64,000 nucleotides of DNA, taken from NCBI RefSeq assembly GCF_945859685.1, contig NC_079149.1:59600991-59664990 (forward strand), read 5' to 3'. The DNA comes from Eupeodes corollae (Eukaryota > Arthropoda > Insecta > Diptera > Syrphidae). Shown in pieces: positions 32,530-44,067 of this stretch. Under the pieces are notes generated by a model, which was given only the letters and a program-made list of their open reading frames with translations, was not told the origin of the DNA and did not search any database. A program made the position numbers and the translations under genes. Position 1 is the stretch's first letter; each line of letters opens with the position of its first letter.

Positions 32530-32826
32530 TTGGAATCGATTTTATCTGAAACTGAATTAAATAACGCTAATGGTACTTTAGTATCTATTGTCAATGAATC
32601 TGTACGTAGATTTGTTCCAAATAACAAAGCCAAATCTGGGAGTTACCCTGCATGGTTTTACAAGAGACTTATAACTCTTAAAAATATAAAAAATAAATCT
32701 TTTAAGTTACTTAAAACTTATCGCCATGATCCAAATTTGAGGTCTAAGCTTATGTCTATTCAAAAAGAATTCGATACGCTTAGTAAATTTTTATATCGGG
32801 CTTATTTTTTCTCTATTGTAAAGTGA
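32530..32826 (+). pseudogene. LINE-D linker between endonuclease and RT
   Basis: 98 codons. It contains NESVRRFVPNNKAKSGSYPA and WFYKRLITLKNIKNKSFKLL, the basic segment that joins endonuclease and RT in Jockey-type elements (pattern VP...P.W....L). It ends at SIVK with TGA. Confidence 0.7.
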
Positions 32827-33413
32827 ACATTTTTGGAAGTACATAAACAATAAGCGCAAAAACAATCGTTTTCCAAGCTGTATGAAGTATCTGAATAAAT
32901 CAACAAGTGATGTTGAAGAAATGTGTATTATTATTATTATTTGCTGTTTATTTTCGGTCTGTTTGCTCCACAAACACTATAACAAATGTTTGTATATCTT
33001 CTATTCTATCTAACATAGGGTCTATGTTTCTGACGGTTTCTGAAGTAGAATCAGCCTTATTAGGTTTAGATACCAACACAAATGCAGGCCCTGTTAGGAT
33101 TTCAACCTATAGCTCTCGAAACGTACATTTTTAGAATGTTAGAAACTGTCATATATAAGACCAATTTTTAAATTTGGATCTGAACAAGAAATTACAAATT
33201 ATAGACCAATCAGCAAAATATCTGCTCTTCCTAAGTTATTTGAGAAATTAGTCTCTGACAAGCTCACTTTTCAATTAAAAGGCACGGACCTACAACTACT
33301 AATATTACATTGATGACTAACTATATAATAAATAATTTTGAATATTATAGTCAAACTGGTATTATTTTTTACTGGTTTTAGTAAAGCAATTAATCGCCTT
33401 TATCATCAAACTT

Positions 33414-34035
33414 TTGAAACTAGGATTTCATTCTAAGTTTCTGGATTGTTTGAAATCTTATTTAACATCGAGAGTTCAAGTCGTTAAGGTTGACGAATAT
33501 CACTCTAATCAAATATTGGTTCCATCTGGTGATGTTTTTGTTTTTTGTAAACGATATTCCCAACATTTTTCAAAACTCTCAGTGTCTTCTTTTTGCGGAC
33601 GACCTTAAATTATATCGTTGTATTAAATGTTGTGATGATTGTGTTTTATTAAATGATGACTTAAATCAATTGGCAGATTGGTGTAATATAAACTCTTTAT
33701 ATCTGAATATTTCAAAATGCCAAGTTATGTCTTGCTTTCGTACGATTTCCCCAATCTTTTACGAGTATCAAATTGATAGTTCTATATTAGAACGTGTAGC
33801 ACAAAATAAAGATTTAGGTGTTATTCTTGATACTAAGCTTTCTTTTCTCCCTCATATTGACTATATCATAAATAAATCCAACCAAATGTTAGGGTTCATC
33901 AAAAGAAATAGTAAGGAATTCACAGATCCGTATACCATAAAAACTCTTTTTATTTCTCTCGGTCGATCTTTGCTTAAGTACTGCAACACAGTTTGGAACC
34001 CTTGTTATAATAACTCATTTGTAAGAAACGAGTAA
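33414..34035 (+). pseudogene. LINE-D copy 2 RT palm and thumb
   Basis: Two overlapping frames: 33414-33608 (FLDCLKSYLTSRVQVVKVDE, then a damaged motif B) and 33490-34035 with FFVNDIPNIFQNSQCLLFAD and the catalytic FADDLKLYR, LADWCNINSLYLNISKCQVM (motif D/E), KDLGVILDTKLSFLPHIDYI and LLKYCNTVWNPCYNNS. It ends at a stop where copy 1 continues. Confidence 0.8.
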
Positions 34036-34184
34036 ATCCAGAAAAATATTTCAAGGTTTATAAACTTCGTTGGGGTATTGTTATTCCATCGTATGAAACT
34101 AGATGTCTCTTATTTGGTATGCAGAGTTTGGCAAACCGGCGTGCATACTTTCCGATAATGTTTATTAGAGATATACAAATAATT

Positions 34185-34770
34185 TTACAGATCGTTAATG
34201 AAAAATGAAAACAGTAAAGGTCCCAGGATTGATCCTTGAGGAACACCATTATTAACAGGGAGGAACGAGCAAATTCTACAATTTCAAGATACGGCTTCCA
34301 TACTATTGGTTAAATATGAGTAAATAAGTTTTTTAGTTGTGTCAGAGAAGCTAAATAGGGTCGTTAATTTATCACAGCAAAGATTATGGTTTACATAGTA
34401 AAAGGATTTTAAAAAGTCAAGTAATGTTGTCACAGTTGTAAATTTGTTTTCTGATGAGCATGTCTTATGTCATCAGATACGTTAAGTAAAGCTGAAACAC
34501 AACTCTGTCCAGACCGAAATCCAATTTGTAAATTATTCAATAATTGCTTGTCTTTAATATAATATTTTATCTGGTTACTTATAAGACTCTCAAGAACTTT
34601 AGATAGAAAAGATAGGATAGAACTATCGGTTAATATTCCTTCTTCTTTCCTTGTTTTAAAATGAGGATAATTTTCGATATCTTCCACAGGATGGGAAGAC
34701 ATTTATCTGAATTAGGTTTGTGAATCAGAGAGTTTAACTTTCAAATCTTCTAAATCAATATCATCATCAC
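34185..34770 (-). pseudogene. RT fragment of a further LINE (-)
   Basis: On the minus strand, LSKVLESLISNQIKYYIKDK and NNLQIGFRSGQSCVSALLNV (34702-34430) are followed in another frame by a decayed motif A (LLDFLKSFYYVNH) and VNNGVPQGSILGPLLFSFFI (about 34255-34195, motif B). It ends before motif C. The GFRSGQSC and GVPQGSILGPLLF motifs mark it as a LINE RT different from LINE-D. Confidence 0.75.
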
Positions 34771-35194
34771 AGGATTGAACATCCTTTCTCAAACGAAAAT
34801 TCTTAACTTCCTTCCATTCCTTCTTTTATCACTGATGTAAAGTATCCAATTTGATAGTTTACGTTAGATTTAGTGTAAATTAAATTAAAATCCAACCACA
34901 TACATTCGTTAAATAAATTTTCAAGATTAATTTTACGAAAATCACGGTACTTTAAAGAATTCTCCGTTTTTTCATCGAAATTTCATTCAAAAAAACATCG
35001 AGATGAGTAATTGACTTTAAATTCTAACAAAACTAGTAAGAAAAACATCAATTAACAATGGTGCACAGTTAGGGAAGAAGTGAGTTGGTTTGATTAATAC
35101 TTTAATCACCACAAATAAAGAGGTTTATTACGCGAGAACACATTTCTTCAACAATCGGAGTAATCATCCGAGAATTATCTAGAGCCTCACCCAA
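34771..35194. other. AT-rich spacer
   Basis: Nothing recognised. Confidence 0.35.
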
Positions 35195-35203
35195 CAAACT
35201 TCT

Positions 35204-35557
35204 TTATATAGCTCGGTCAATAGCTAGATGTATCCAGTTTCGCGCTCCAAGTTGGGTAAGTTCACTTGCCACTTGTGCGCGCCACCTGATCCGCGGGCTT
35301 TTTCTTCTGCGCTGTTCTGTGGGTGTGGATTCGAAGACGTTCGGAGCCGGAGCATTGGTTTCCATATGCTCTACGTGACCCAGCCATCTTAGTCGTTGGA
35401 CTTTTACACTCTTGGCTATGTCTACATCGCTGTACAGTCCATAGAGCTCGTCGTTCCATCTTCTCCTCCACTCCCCTTCGATGGATAAGGGACCGTAGAC
35501 CACACGAAGAAATTTTCTCTCGAACTGATCCAAGGTGCTTTCATCCGCTTTTGTCAT
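35204..35557 (-). pseudogene. RTE C-terminal domain (-)
   Basis: 117 codons: ESTLDQFERKFLRVVYGPLS, DELYGLYSDVDIAKSVKVQR, LRWLGHVEHMETNAPAPNVF, KSPRIRWRAQVASELTQLGA, NWIHLAIDRAI, then a stop. It aligns with 16820-17150. The RGRP of the family is changed to RKSP. Confidence 0.8.
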
Positions 35558-36410
35558 AGTCCCTGTTTCTGCACCGTATAGCAGGACGGTGATGATAAGG
35601 TTCTTTTATAGCATTACTTTGGTTCCTCGAGAGAGAACTTTACCACTCAATTGCTTTCTTAGTCCAAGGAAATAGCAGTTAACAAGAGTTATTCTGCGTT
35701 TGATCTCTGCGCTAGTGTTGTTTTCTGCGTTTACAGAGGAGCCTAGGTAGACGAAGTCCTTGCTACCTCAAAGGTACGTCTGTCGATGGTGACGTTTTGA
35801 CCAAGGCGTCGGTGTTGTATGTGCTTTCTTGACGACAGCATGTACTTTGTTTTGCCCTCATTAACCGTTAAACCCATTTTTGCCGCCTCTGCCTCAATAC
35901 TCACAAAAGCCCCATTGAAATGTCGCTAAGTTCTTCCGATTATGTCAATGCCATCAGCATGTGCTAGTAATTGGATAGACTTTTGAAAGATGGTGCCTCT
36001 AGTGTTGACGTGTGAGCTCTGCATTATTTTTTCAAGTACAATGTTAAAAAAATCTCATGGCAGCCTTTTTGAAATTGAAAGGTTCTGTTAAGTTGTTTCC
36101 AACCTTAATGGATCAGCGTGAATTTCTCCATTCCATTTTAGACATGGATCTATACAGCTCGTTCCTGTAGATGCTGTCATATGCGTCCTTAAAATCGATG
36201 AAAAGATGGTGGGTGTCGATGTGGTGTTCTTGGGTTTTTTCCAGGATCTGCCGTAATGTGAATATTTGATCGACTGTGGACTTTCCTGGTCTAAAACCAC
36301 ACTGATAAGGACCTATCAGGTTGTTGACGGTGGGCTTTAGACGTTCACATAAGCGATGTTAAGTAGACTGATTCCTCTATAGTTGGTGCAGTTTAGAGGG
36401 CCTATTTTTT

Positions 36411-36998
36411 TCAGGATCGGGCAAATAATACTGAGGTTACCAGCTTATCTTCAGCCGCTTTAAAGAGCCCGGAGTTCAAGCCATCCGCTCCAGCGGCTTT
36501 ATTAGACTTCAGCTTAGCTTTGGCAATCTTTACTTCGTCTAAGTCAAAAGGACGGGATTGTTGGCTTTCGTCGTCTATGTTGAATGGATCATCCTGCCTG
36601 ACAGCGGAATTCAGTTCTTCGTCGCCGTTACACAGTCTGCAGAAGTGTTTCTTCCAAATCCTCAGCATTGACTGCGGTTTAACTATGATGTTTTCACTCT
36701 CGTCCTTGCAGCCTTCGGTTGTAGGTTTATGTATCTGTGATTTTCGTTTCACCTGTTCATTAACCTCATTCCTGCTTTTATACCTCTCAACATCTTCGAC
36801 CGCACACTTCTCATGCCCTCTCTTTTTCCTTCTGAGAAGTCGACGTTCCTCTCGCCTCTTCTGCTCATAGAGCTCACGAGCAGCTCTCGTCCTTTTATAC
36901 AGCGCCGCTTTGCGTGCCTGTTGTTTGACTGCATTTGCCTGCCGACATTCCTCATCAAACCAGGGGTTCCTTGTTGGTGGCTGTTTGAAACCCAGCAC
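36411..36998 (-). pseudogene. RTE linker and start of RT (-)
   Basis: 195 codons, strongly basic in the first half (NPWFDEECRQANAVKQQARK, EQKRREERRLLRRKKRGHEK), then LRIWKKHFCRLCNGDEELNS, and the RT start IAKAKLKSNKAAGADGLNSG with LFKA. It ends by a frame break within the next ten codons. This is the standard RTE arrangement between endonuclease and RT. Confidence 0.8.
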
Positions 36999-37270
36999 AT
37001 CAGAGGCGGCTTCTCTGATTGCATCTTCGCAATGTTACCACTGGTTTTTGATACACTGTGTTGGCGGCAGAAAACTTCGAGAGAGCTTACTTGTAACTCG
37101 GTCGGAAAAAGATTTGGCGATCTCTTGCGATTGTAGCCGTTCGACGTGGTACCTTCTCCCAGCACCTCCCTGTCTTGCCTTGGGTCTGGAAACCCGAAGT
37201 GCTATCTTGGCTACAACGAGGTAGTGGTCCGAGTCGATGTCAGCTTCTCAGAAAGTTGATTCCATCTCGT

Positions 37271-38859
37271 AAATTCTTCCTCTGCCATCTGGATAAGAAG
37301 GGGTGTAATCCATTTGTGCTTTTACAAAGAGTGTTTAGGAAACACTTATTTTTTTTCATTCATGCTGTAAAAACCTATGTTATTGTTGCTGCCTATTATG
37401 ACAACAAGAATCTACAGAGAGACTTGAATCGAAAACAGATATATTGAAAGCATTTAACGAATAGAAAAGAGAGAACAAATTTTTGAGACACAACCTGAAG
37501 TGAAAAAAATGCAAGTAGTCAAAGCTGTTGATGTTATTGTCGACGAATGTTTATGTCAATTAATTAAAAATAATTAAATAATCATATGAAGACCTATAAT
37601 GGAATTAACTAAAAGCACTCCCAAGAAGTTTAGGCTATAAACTCTGCCTTTGTTGCTGTACAATATTATGCTCTTAGCGTTTATAATAAATTCACTAAGA
37701 ACATTAAATTGTGAGATAATGGTTCCGTCATAAAATACGGAAAACATTATTATTTCAATAAATTAAAAGGTTTTTCCAAAAATAAGCTACCTACGACATA
37801 CCCCAAACTATTCAAGACATAGGTTAACGAACATGCATTTTACTTACTTACTCCTCTGATAAATGTTAGGCACTCTAAGTATACAGATGATGTGATTCTA
37901 TAAATAACTCTTAATGTGAAAGAGCAAATGGTTCTCAAATATTTGATATATTTCAAAAGGTTTAACTTCTACTATATTCATATACATATATGTATGTAAT
38001 GTTCAAGTTCATATTATATGAGCCCATATAATAGGTGTTTTGTGAAAGAGAGAAAAATGAGATCATTTATCGTCTTGTTCATTATAAGACTTATCACATT
38101 TAACAAGTTCGGTTTTATATTGTTCTGTACCAGAAAACAGCTTAAGGCACTTAATAGCATACTAAATATCGGCACTGATTGATATTTACTGATTGAAAGG
38201 CATGATGAATTTCTATAATAATAGAAGTTGGATATTCAGGGTGAATAGTGTTGAATTTTATTAAGCAATTTTTTAATTTATAACTTATAACTTCCCAGTA
38301 ATACTCTTGCATTAATTATTAGCCAAATTTGTATCTAAGGAAGTTAGAAAAGTATGCATAATCAGTTATTGAAACTTAACCTGATTTTATAAATGTTAAT
38401 GAAACTTTAAACAAATTTTAATTTTGTATTTTTTATAGAATTCTACTTTCTTGTAAAACAAATTAATGTCAATTGGTTTTTCTAATTTAAAGAAAGTAAA
38501 ATTAAATATTTTGTATACGTTAAGAAAGTTTTAAATCAAAACCGATTACGACTACGATTTTACTTATGATGTTTGTTTTGAAAAAATACTGTATTCAATT
38601 TGTATGAAGTTATACTATTGAGGTATGAGTGCACAATGTGTTATATAAAATATAATATGAAATTTAAACTAAAAAGTGTTAGTAGTTCATGAAAAATGTA
38701 GTGGCAACCGAATTTTGCATTTAAAAAAATTGTGGCATTTTTGATATCAAGTTCTTATGGCACGTTTTTATATTTTTTTTTTCCAAAAGACATTTATTTT
38801 GAAATGATTTAAGGAATAGAAATTTTTGTTTTGAGCTCTGACTTTTCTTTTATAATCGT
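37271..38859. other. AT-rich DNA, no gene seen
   Basis: 1.6 kb without a recognised gene or element. Confidence 0.35.
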
Positions 38860-39060
38860 TGCGATTTGTCAAATTAAAAATTGTGAAATTTCTCGACATT
38901 TCAAGTTTCCTAGAATCTAGAGCAATAATTTTAAGAGATATTGCTGCGTGTGCACGTACATTTATACGTCTGTATTTTCGGATATCAATTTGCTTCGTCT
39001 ATATTTCAAGAACCAGTAAAGATATCGAATAGGTTTTGTTTTGAAAGATGCAGAAATGAC
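38860..39060 (-). repeat. Repeat A fragment, diverged (-)
   Basis: It keeps GATTTGTCAAATTAAAAATT, TCGACATTTCAAG, a weakened GCGTGTGCACGTAC tract and TTTCAAGAACCAGTAAAGAT in repeat A order. It is followed by other A/T-rich sequence, so only the end segment survives. Confidence 0.55.
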
Positions 39061-39247
39061 TATTAAACAAATTAAGTAGCAATATTTCAAAAAAAATGTG
39101 ACATTTTGTCGCATCTCAAATAACTCATGAACTTGCTTAATTAAAAACCAACCAAGTTTAATGATGAAAAATTCAAAATGAACTATTATTCAATGAACAA
39201 TAATTAATCAGTTGGGTATAAGAACAATAAAAGTACAAAATCAATGT

Positions 39248-40060
39248 TTTGAGAAAAAGTCGCTGAGATACGACCCACGCTGATAACGAATAACTTTCTA
39301 GTGATACTCTTGCATATTATTACCTTTCCATCGGAAATTATTATAATGGGTTTCGACGTTTCAAGGTCCCTAGAGTCGAAATAAAAGATTTTTAAAAAGA
39401 TATCTATGCGTGCGTGTGTACGTTCGCGACGCTTTTTTGTTGTCCATAGCTCAAGAACCAGTAGATACATCGACTTCAAATAAAATTTGTCAAACAGATA
39501 ATAATGCAAAAAGACGCAAAAAGAGCTCTCAAGAAAATTGCGTGAGTGGTTTTTTTAACATAGCAGTTTGAAAAAAGGTGAACATTTTGGTTAACCCTAA
39601 ATATCTTACGAACCAAAAATGCTAGAGACTTGAATTAAATTTTATATAATATATTGTAACATGATACCAAACAAATACATTTTTTGAAAAAATCCATTTA
39701 ACGGTTTTTTGTTTAAATCAAAAAAACTGAAAAAAAATGTCACCTCCGAAATTGTACGACCAATATTGTGCAACGAAGAATAATGTTTTTTTTAAAAAAA
39801 AAAAAACAATACTAAAACTTGGTAAAAATTTACTTTCCACTTAAATAGCTTTTAAAAAATTAAAAATATTGGCTTCAAACTTATTTTATTTCACAGAAAA
39901 TATTGTTTTCGACATTTAGTAATTTTTATATAAAAATCCAACAGTCCGTTTTTTCATACAAAATAAAATTGATACGAGTACATATAAACAAACTTTTAAG
40001 CAAGACAAATCGACAGACGGGATGGGAAGTTATTAGTGTGGGTCGCATCCCAGGCTCTTT
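39248..40060 (-). repeat. Repeat A, copy 5 (-)
   Basis: From a decayed half-palindrome at about 39316, it runs through CGACGTTTCAAGGTCCCTAG, the CpG tract at 39408-39432, CATAGCTCAAGAACCAGTAG and tandem units, to the terminus GGGTCGCATCCCAGGCTCTT at 40060. A short plus-oriented start fragment (ATACGACCCACGCTGATAAC, 39256-39280) abuts its left side. Confidence 0.75.
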
Positions 40061-40394
40061 TTTATTTTATGCAATCAGTTAATATTATGTATCCTATTTT
40101 TACATATGTATATATTTAGGACTTTAAACTAAGTAATTATAATTTTCAAAAAATTTCAACATATTTTGCTGAAAATGTTTGAAGGAGAGGAAATTTTTAA
40201 ATCACAAAGCTTGTACAGTTGTTTAGTTCTCTACAATTAGCTCGTTTTTGAGATCTGATATTTCTTTTGGTTTATAGAAATCGGATTTTTATATGATCTG
40301 TCAGTTGAAATCTTCAAATAAACTTATATTATTTTACTTGCTCTAACTTCTCTCGATATAATTTGATTTACTTGTATATAAATTATATACAGTG
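40061..40394. other. AT-rich spacer
   Basis: Nothing recognised. Confidence 0.35.
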
Positions 40395-40930
40395 ACTTGC
40401 AAAATAATACGACTACAAAGCTTTAGAAAAGTCAATGTATACACAGTTAACTTCATAACCTTGTTCTAAAGCGTTTGAACATATGTTTGAGAATGTGAGG
40501 AGATATTGTAACTATTGATCTTTTTTTCACAAAACCATTTCTCTGTTTGCAAATGAGATTTTTACTAAAAAATGCTACGCTTTCAGAAACAACTTGTTCA
40601 AACAATTTAAGAATGCAAGAAAGCTTTGCAATGAGCCTGCAGTTGGATATATCCGCCTTGTAACTTTTCTTGAAAATTGGTGTTAAAAATGACTACTTCC
40701 ATACACTGGGAAATTTGCCTGTTTTTAGAGAAAATTTTAATATGAACTTAAGTATTTACACTACTACTATCGGGGGAATACCATCTAGATCGGCTGAGCT
40801 GTCATCATTCAAGTCGGATAAAAGCAAGCACCGTACCCTGTAGCAAAGGGATGTGACTACAGCTAGATTGCGAAAAGGAGTGAAAATATACTTCACCAAC
40901 TTCTTTAGGCCTATTAATAAATGATTCACT
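40395..40930 (-). pseudogene. Jockey-type RT remnant (-)
   Basis: Translated on the minus strand by hand, this gives SADLDGIPPIVV, LKTGKFPSVWK, LTPIFKKSYKADISNCRLIA, KLSCILKLFEQVVSESVAFF and NGFVKKRSIVTI, the N-terminal RT blocks of a Jockey-type LINE (pattern GPDGIP ... W ... PIFK.G ... NYRPI ... KLFE ... QHGF). Stops interrupt it, and palm motifs are missing. It is too broken to appear as a long open frame. Confidence 0.65.
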
Positions 40931-41678
40931 TAAATTTGTTGCAAAATAGTTTCAGATATCTACTACTTGAGTCTAAAAACAATTTTTTATCAGCTAATTT
41001 TTGTTTTTGTAGATGTTCGTGATTTGTAAAAAAAGTTGTCAGTAAAATAAAATAACTAAAAGTTGACAAAAATATTTTTTAAATAATAAAAAAAAAGAAA
41101 TAATTCTGAGGCGCCCTAAAATAAATGCAAGTGAAACTGCCTGTAGAAAATTGGCTCTATTGCACTTTGCAAAAGTGAAATCAAGCCAATTTTTGAAAAT
41201 TCGCCAGACATCTCTCCACAAACTTGTATTCACATCCTAGTGACCTTTAAACGTCCAGAAATGTAAAAAATTTCAATTCGATAAGTCAGACCGATTACAA
41301 TAACAACCAATAGAAAGTAAAAAATCAGTATTCTAGTAAGACAAGCTCTATTGTAATGACTTTGTAATTCAAAACCCGTAAAAGTACTCGAAAAAGCAGT
41401 ATTAAACTTTAAGTTTCTGCTACATATTATACCATTAGGTCAACATATTTCTAAATTGATATGTTTTTTTTTTACTTTTTTCTGACAATGACTTGCTTTT
41501 TGATTACTTCAATTCTAAACATGTTTTTAGCAGTTCAGAAAATAATAAAATGTAAGTTATTTAAAGGTTTATTAATATTTGAGTTTTCATAAGAAATCTT
41601 GAACGTATTTTAAAGTGGTCCTTCTGTTTTGTTCATTTTATTTTAATTTATTCTAAACTTCTTTTAAAATGTTTTACT
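40931..41678. other. AT-rich DNA, no gene seen
   Basis: Possibly includes further decayed LINE sequence upstream of the RT remnant (the minus-strand frame at 41039-41233), but no motif is recognisable. Confidence 0.3.
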
Positions 41679-41828
41679 TCCCATAGGAAGTTACATATTA
41701 TAATAGGTCCGATTTGTCAAATTAAAAATTTTGACATTTATTGACGTTTCAAGGTCCCCAGAGTCGAAATCAAAGATTTTTAGAAAGATGTATGTGAGTG
41801 CGTGTGTACGTACGTTCGTACGTCCGTA
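41679..41828 (-). repeat. Repeat A, copy 6, minus end fragment
   Basis: It starts at a half-palindrome (ACTTCCCATAGGAAGTTAC), runs through GACGTTTCAAGGTCCCCAGA and the CpG tract to CGTACGTCCGTA, and switches directly at about 41828 into a plus-oriented copy at TGCGACCCACACTGATAACT. Confidence 0.75.
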
Positions 41829-42817
41829 TGCGACCCACACTGATAACTTCCCATCCCGTCTGTATTGCTTAAAAGTTTGTCTATATGTACTCGTATCAAT
41901 TTTTACCAAATTTGAGTACTATTTTTTGTAGATTTTATTTTTATGAAAAAATGGACAGTTAGATTTTTATATAAGAATTACTGAATATCGAAAACAATAT
42001 TTTCTGTGAAATAAAATAAGTTTGAAGCCAACATTTTTAATTTTTAAAAAGCTATTTGAGTCGAAAGTAAATTTTTACCAACTTTTGTAAAATTTTATTG
42101 GATGTAAACAACAATATTTTTTGAGCAATTAAATTAATTTGAAGCCAATATTTCACTTGTTTGAAAAGATATTTGAGTCGAAAATCAATTTCTACCAACT
42201 TTTATACATTTTTTTTAGGTTTTTATTTGTTTGTAAAAAAAAACTGTTAATTCGATTTTTCTCAAAATTTTATCAGATGTCAAAAACATTATTCGTCGTT
42301 GCACAAAATTGTTTTGGAGATGAAATCATATTTTAGTCTTAAAATTTTGGAGGTGACAAATTTTTTTTTAGTTTTTTTGATTTATAAAAAAAACGTTAAA
42401 TGGATTTTTTTCAAAAAATATACTTCTTTGGTATCACATTACATTATATAAAATTTAATTCAAGTCTCTAGCGTTTTTGGTTCGTAAGATATTTAGCGTT
42501 AACCATAATTTTCACCTTTTTTTCAAACTGCTATGGTAAAAAAACCACCCACGCAATTGTATTGAGAGTCCTTTCTACATCTTTCTGCCTGTATAAGAAA
42601 ATTTATTTGAAATCGAAATTTTTTCTGGTTCTTGAGCTATGACCGACGAAAAAACCGTAGCGAACGTACGGACGTACGAACGTACGTACACACGCACGCA
42701 CAGACATCTTTCTAAAAATCTTTTATTTCGACTCTAGGGACCTTGAAACGTCGAGAAATGTCAAAATTTTCAATTTGACAAATTGGACCCATTACAATAA
42801 CTTCCCATGGGAAGTTA
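41828..42817 (+). repeat. Repeat A, copy 6, plus arm
   Basis: This plus arm begins just inside the usual start, has shortened tandem units (41930-42330), the AAACTGCTATGGTAAAAAAA segment, the CpG tract at 42658-42702, and ends in the perfect palindrome at 42798-42817, where the minus arm of copy 7 begins. Confidence 0.8.
42798..42817. repeat. Perfect 20-bp palindrome joining two repeat A arms
   Basis: TAACTTCCCATGGGAAGTTA is fully self-complementary. The plus arm ends and the minus arm starts here. Half-palindromes mark the same end of solo copies. Confidence 0.9.
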
Positions 42818-43985
42818 AAAAAGGTGATCTATTTTGGTTAACCCTAAATATCTCACGAACCAAAACGCAAGAGACAGTTAACGTTTTTTTTTATTAATCA
42901 AAAAACTGAAAAAGAAAATTGTCTCCTCGAAAATTTCACGAATACAAAATGATTTTATCTCCAAAACTGTATGCGACGAAATATTACGTTTTTGATATTT
43001 GGTAAAATTTTAAGAAATATCGAATTTACAGTTTTTATATAAAAAATAAAAACCTAAAAAAACATTACTCAAAGTTGGTAAACATTTAATTTCGACTCAA
43101 ATATGTTTTTCAGAATTAAAAATTATGGCTTCAAACTAGTTTTAACCTATAAGAAACATTGTTTTTAACATTCAGAACAATTTTGAGAAAAATCGAACTG
43201 ACAGCTTTTTTACAAAAAATAACCTAAACAAAAAAATTAATAAAAGTTGTTAAGAATTTACTTTCGACTCAAATAGCTCAAAATGTAGAAATATTGTCTT
43301 CAAACTTTTTTAGTTCACAAAAAATATTGTTTTTGATATTCAGTAGTTTTTTGTATAAAAATCCAACAATTTGTTTGTTCATAAAAATAAAATCTACACA
43401 AAATAGTACGGGACTCACTTTTTTCGACTTCTCTACCATTGTAATGTCATGTTTGATTAAATTGTTAAACGTCGCAAGTAAAAACACTTCACAAGGTAAA
43501 AATTGATTTTTAACTCAAATGTATTTACGAAAATAAAAGATATTACTTTAAATCAGTTTGATTTTATACAAATTATTATTTTTTAAATGTATACATTTTG
43601 TTAGAAAATTAAAACTGACTGTATTCTTATAAACAAAAATAAGAACATAGAAAAAATCATTTACAAAATGGGTAAAAACTGTTGTTCGATTCTTGATATC
43701 TCGTGAACAAATGAAAATATTGACTTCGAAATTAATCTATTCTATACTAAATCTTAGAAATCTAAGTCTTAATAAAATTGAATTTGTTTTACAAATTTTC
43801 AAAATATGATTCTAACTTTGGCAAAAATTGATTTTCGACTATAAACTTCGGTTAAAAAAAAAAGCAGATACTGAAGTCAAAGTTATTTCATCATATGCAA
43901 AATATTATTGCTAACTTTTAGTCCTATCTGTTTTACTTTTTTGGAAAAATTAAATTCACAACATTTTTAATAAAACATAAAAAAC
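42818..43985 (-). repeat. Repeat A, copy 7, minus arm
   Basis: After the palindrome it enters directly at TTTTGGTTAACCCTAAATAT (the CpG tract is deleted), then tandem units with AAAGTTGGTAAAAATT-like and GAAAAATCGAACTGACAGC motifs, and further diverged units to about 43985. At 43405-43485 it contains a segment shared with 47711-47828. Confidence 0.7.
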
Positions 43986-43989
43986 ACAA

Positions 43990-44067
43990 AAATTAAGGAC
44001 ACATTAAATAGAAATCAGCCAAGGGAACAAGCAGGATTCCGAGAAGGTTTTTCAACAACAGACCATC
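43990..44067 (+). pseudogene. RTE RT fragment, left of mariner insertion
   Basis: The frame reads IKDTLNRNQPREQAGFREGF then STTDH, the highly conserved EQAGFRxGxSTTDH block of RTE-type RT. It is cut at the TA of the mariner insertion. The next codons are found at 45363. Confidence 0.75.

Larger units (their letters stand above)
32100..34150 (+). mobile_element. Jockey-type LINE ('LINE-D') copy 2 (+)
   Basis: It begins in the endonuclease (VICIGDLNLGNIKWLLD near 32167), continues through NSVGRILDLIFVDEEFYIYV (32310-32370), a linker (32530-32826), RT fingers with stops (33020-33420) and an RT palm to thumb frame at 33490-34035, then decays at about 34150. It is related to but distinct from copy 1. 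The two are head-to-head with about 15 bp between. Confidence 0.8.
35195..37270 (-). mobile_element. RTE-type LINE copy (-), decayed
   Basis: On the minus strand, in order: the end of the endonuclease (about 37225-37130: DSDHYLVVAKIALRVSRPK), a long basic linker (36998-36411), RT (36400-36060: NCTNYRGISLLNIAY, GPYQCGFRPGKSTVDQIFTL, FIDFKDAYDSIYRNELY), a damaged palm, then the motif E and thumb region, and the C-terminal domain (35557-35204: RLRWLGHVEHM). It is the same family as 16090-17182 at protein level. Frame breaks and loss of the YADD region make it inactive. Confidence 0.85.

Noticed and set aside
30345..34150. Twin-priming (5' inversion) origin of the LINE-D pair
   Set aside because: Both halves contain the RT core, whereas twin priming gives non-overlapping parts of one element.
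36520..37447. Plus-strand open frames over 36520-37447
   Set aside because: They are antisense shadows of the minus-strand RTE LINE, whose motifs are clear.
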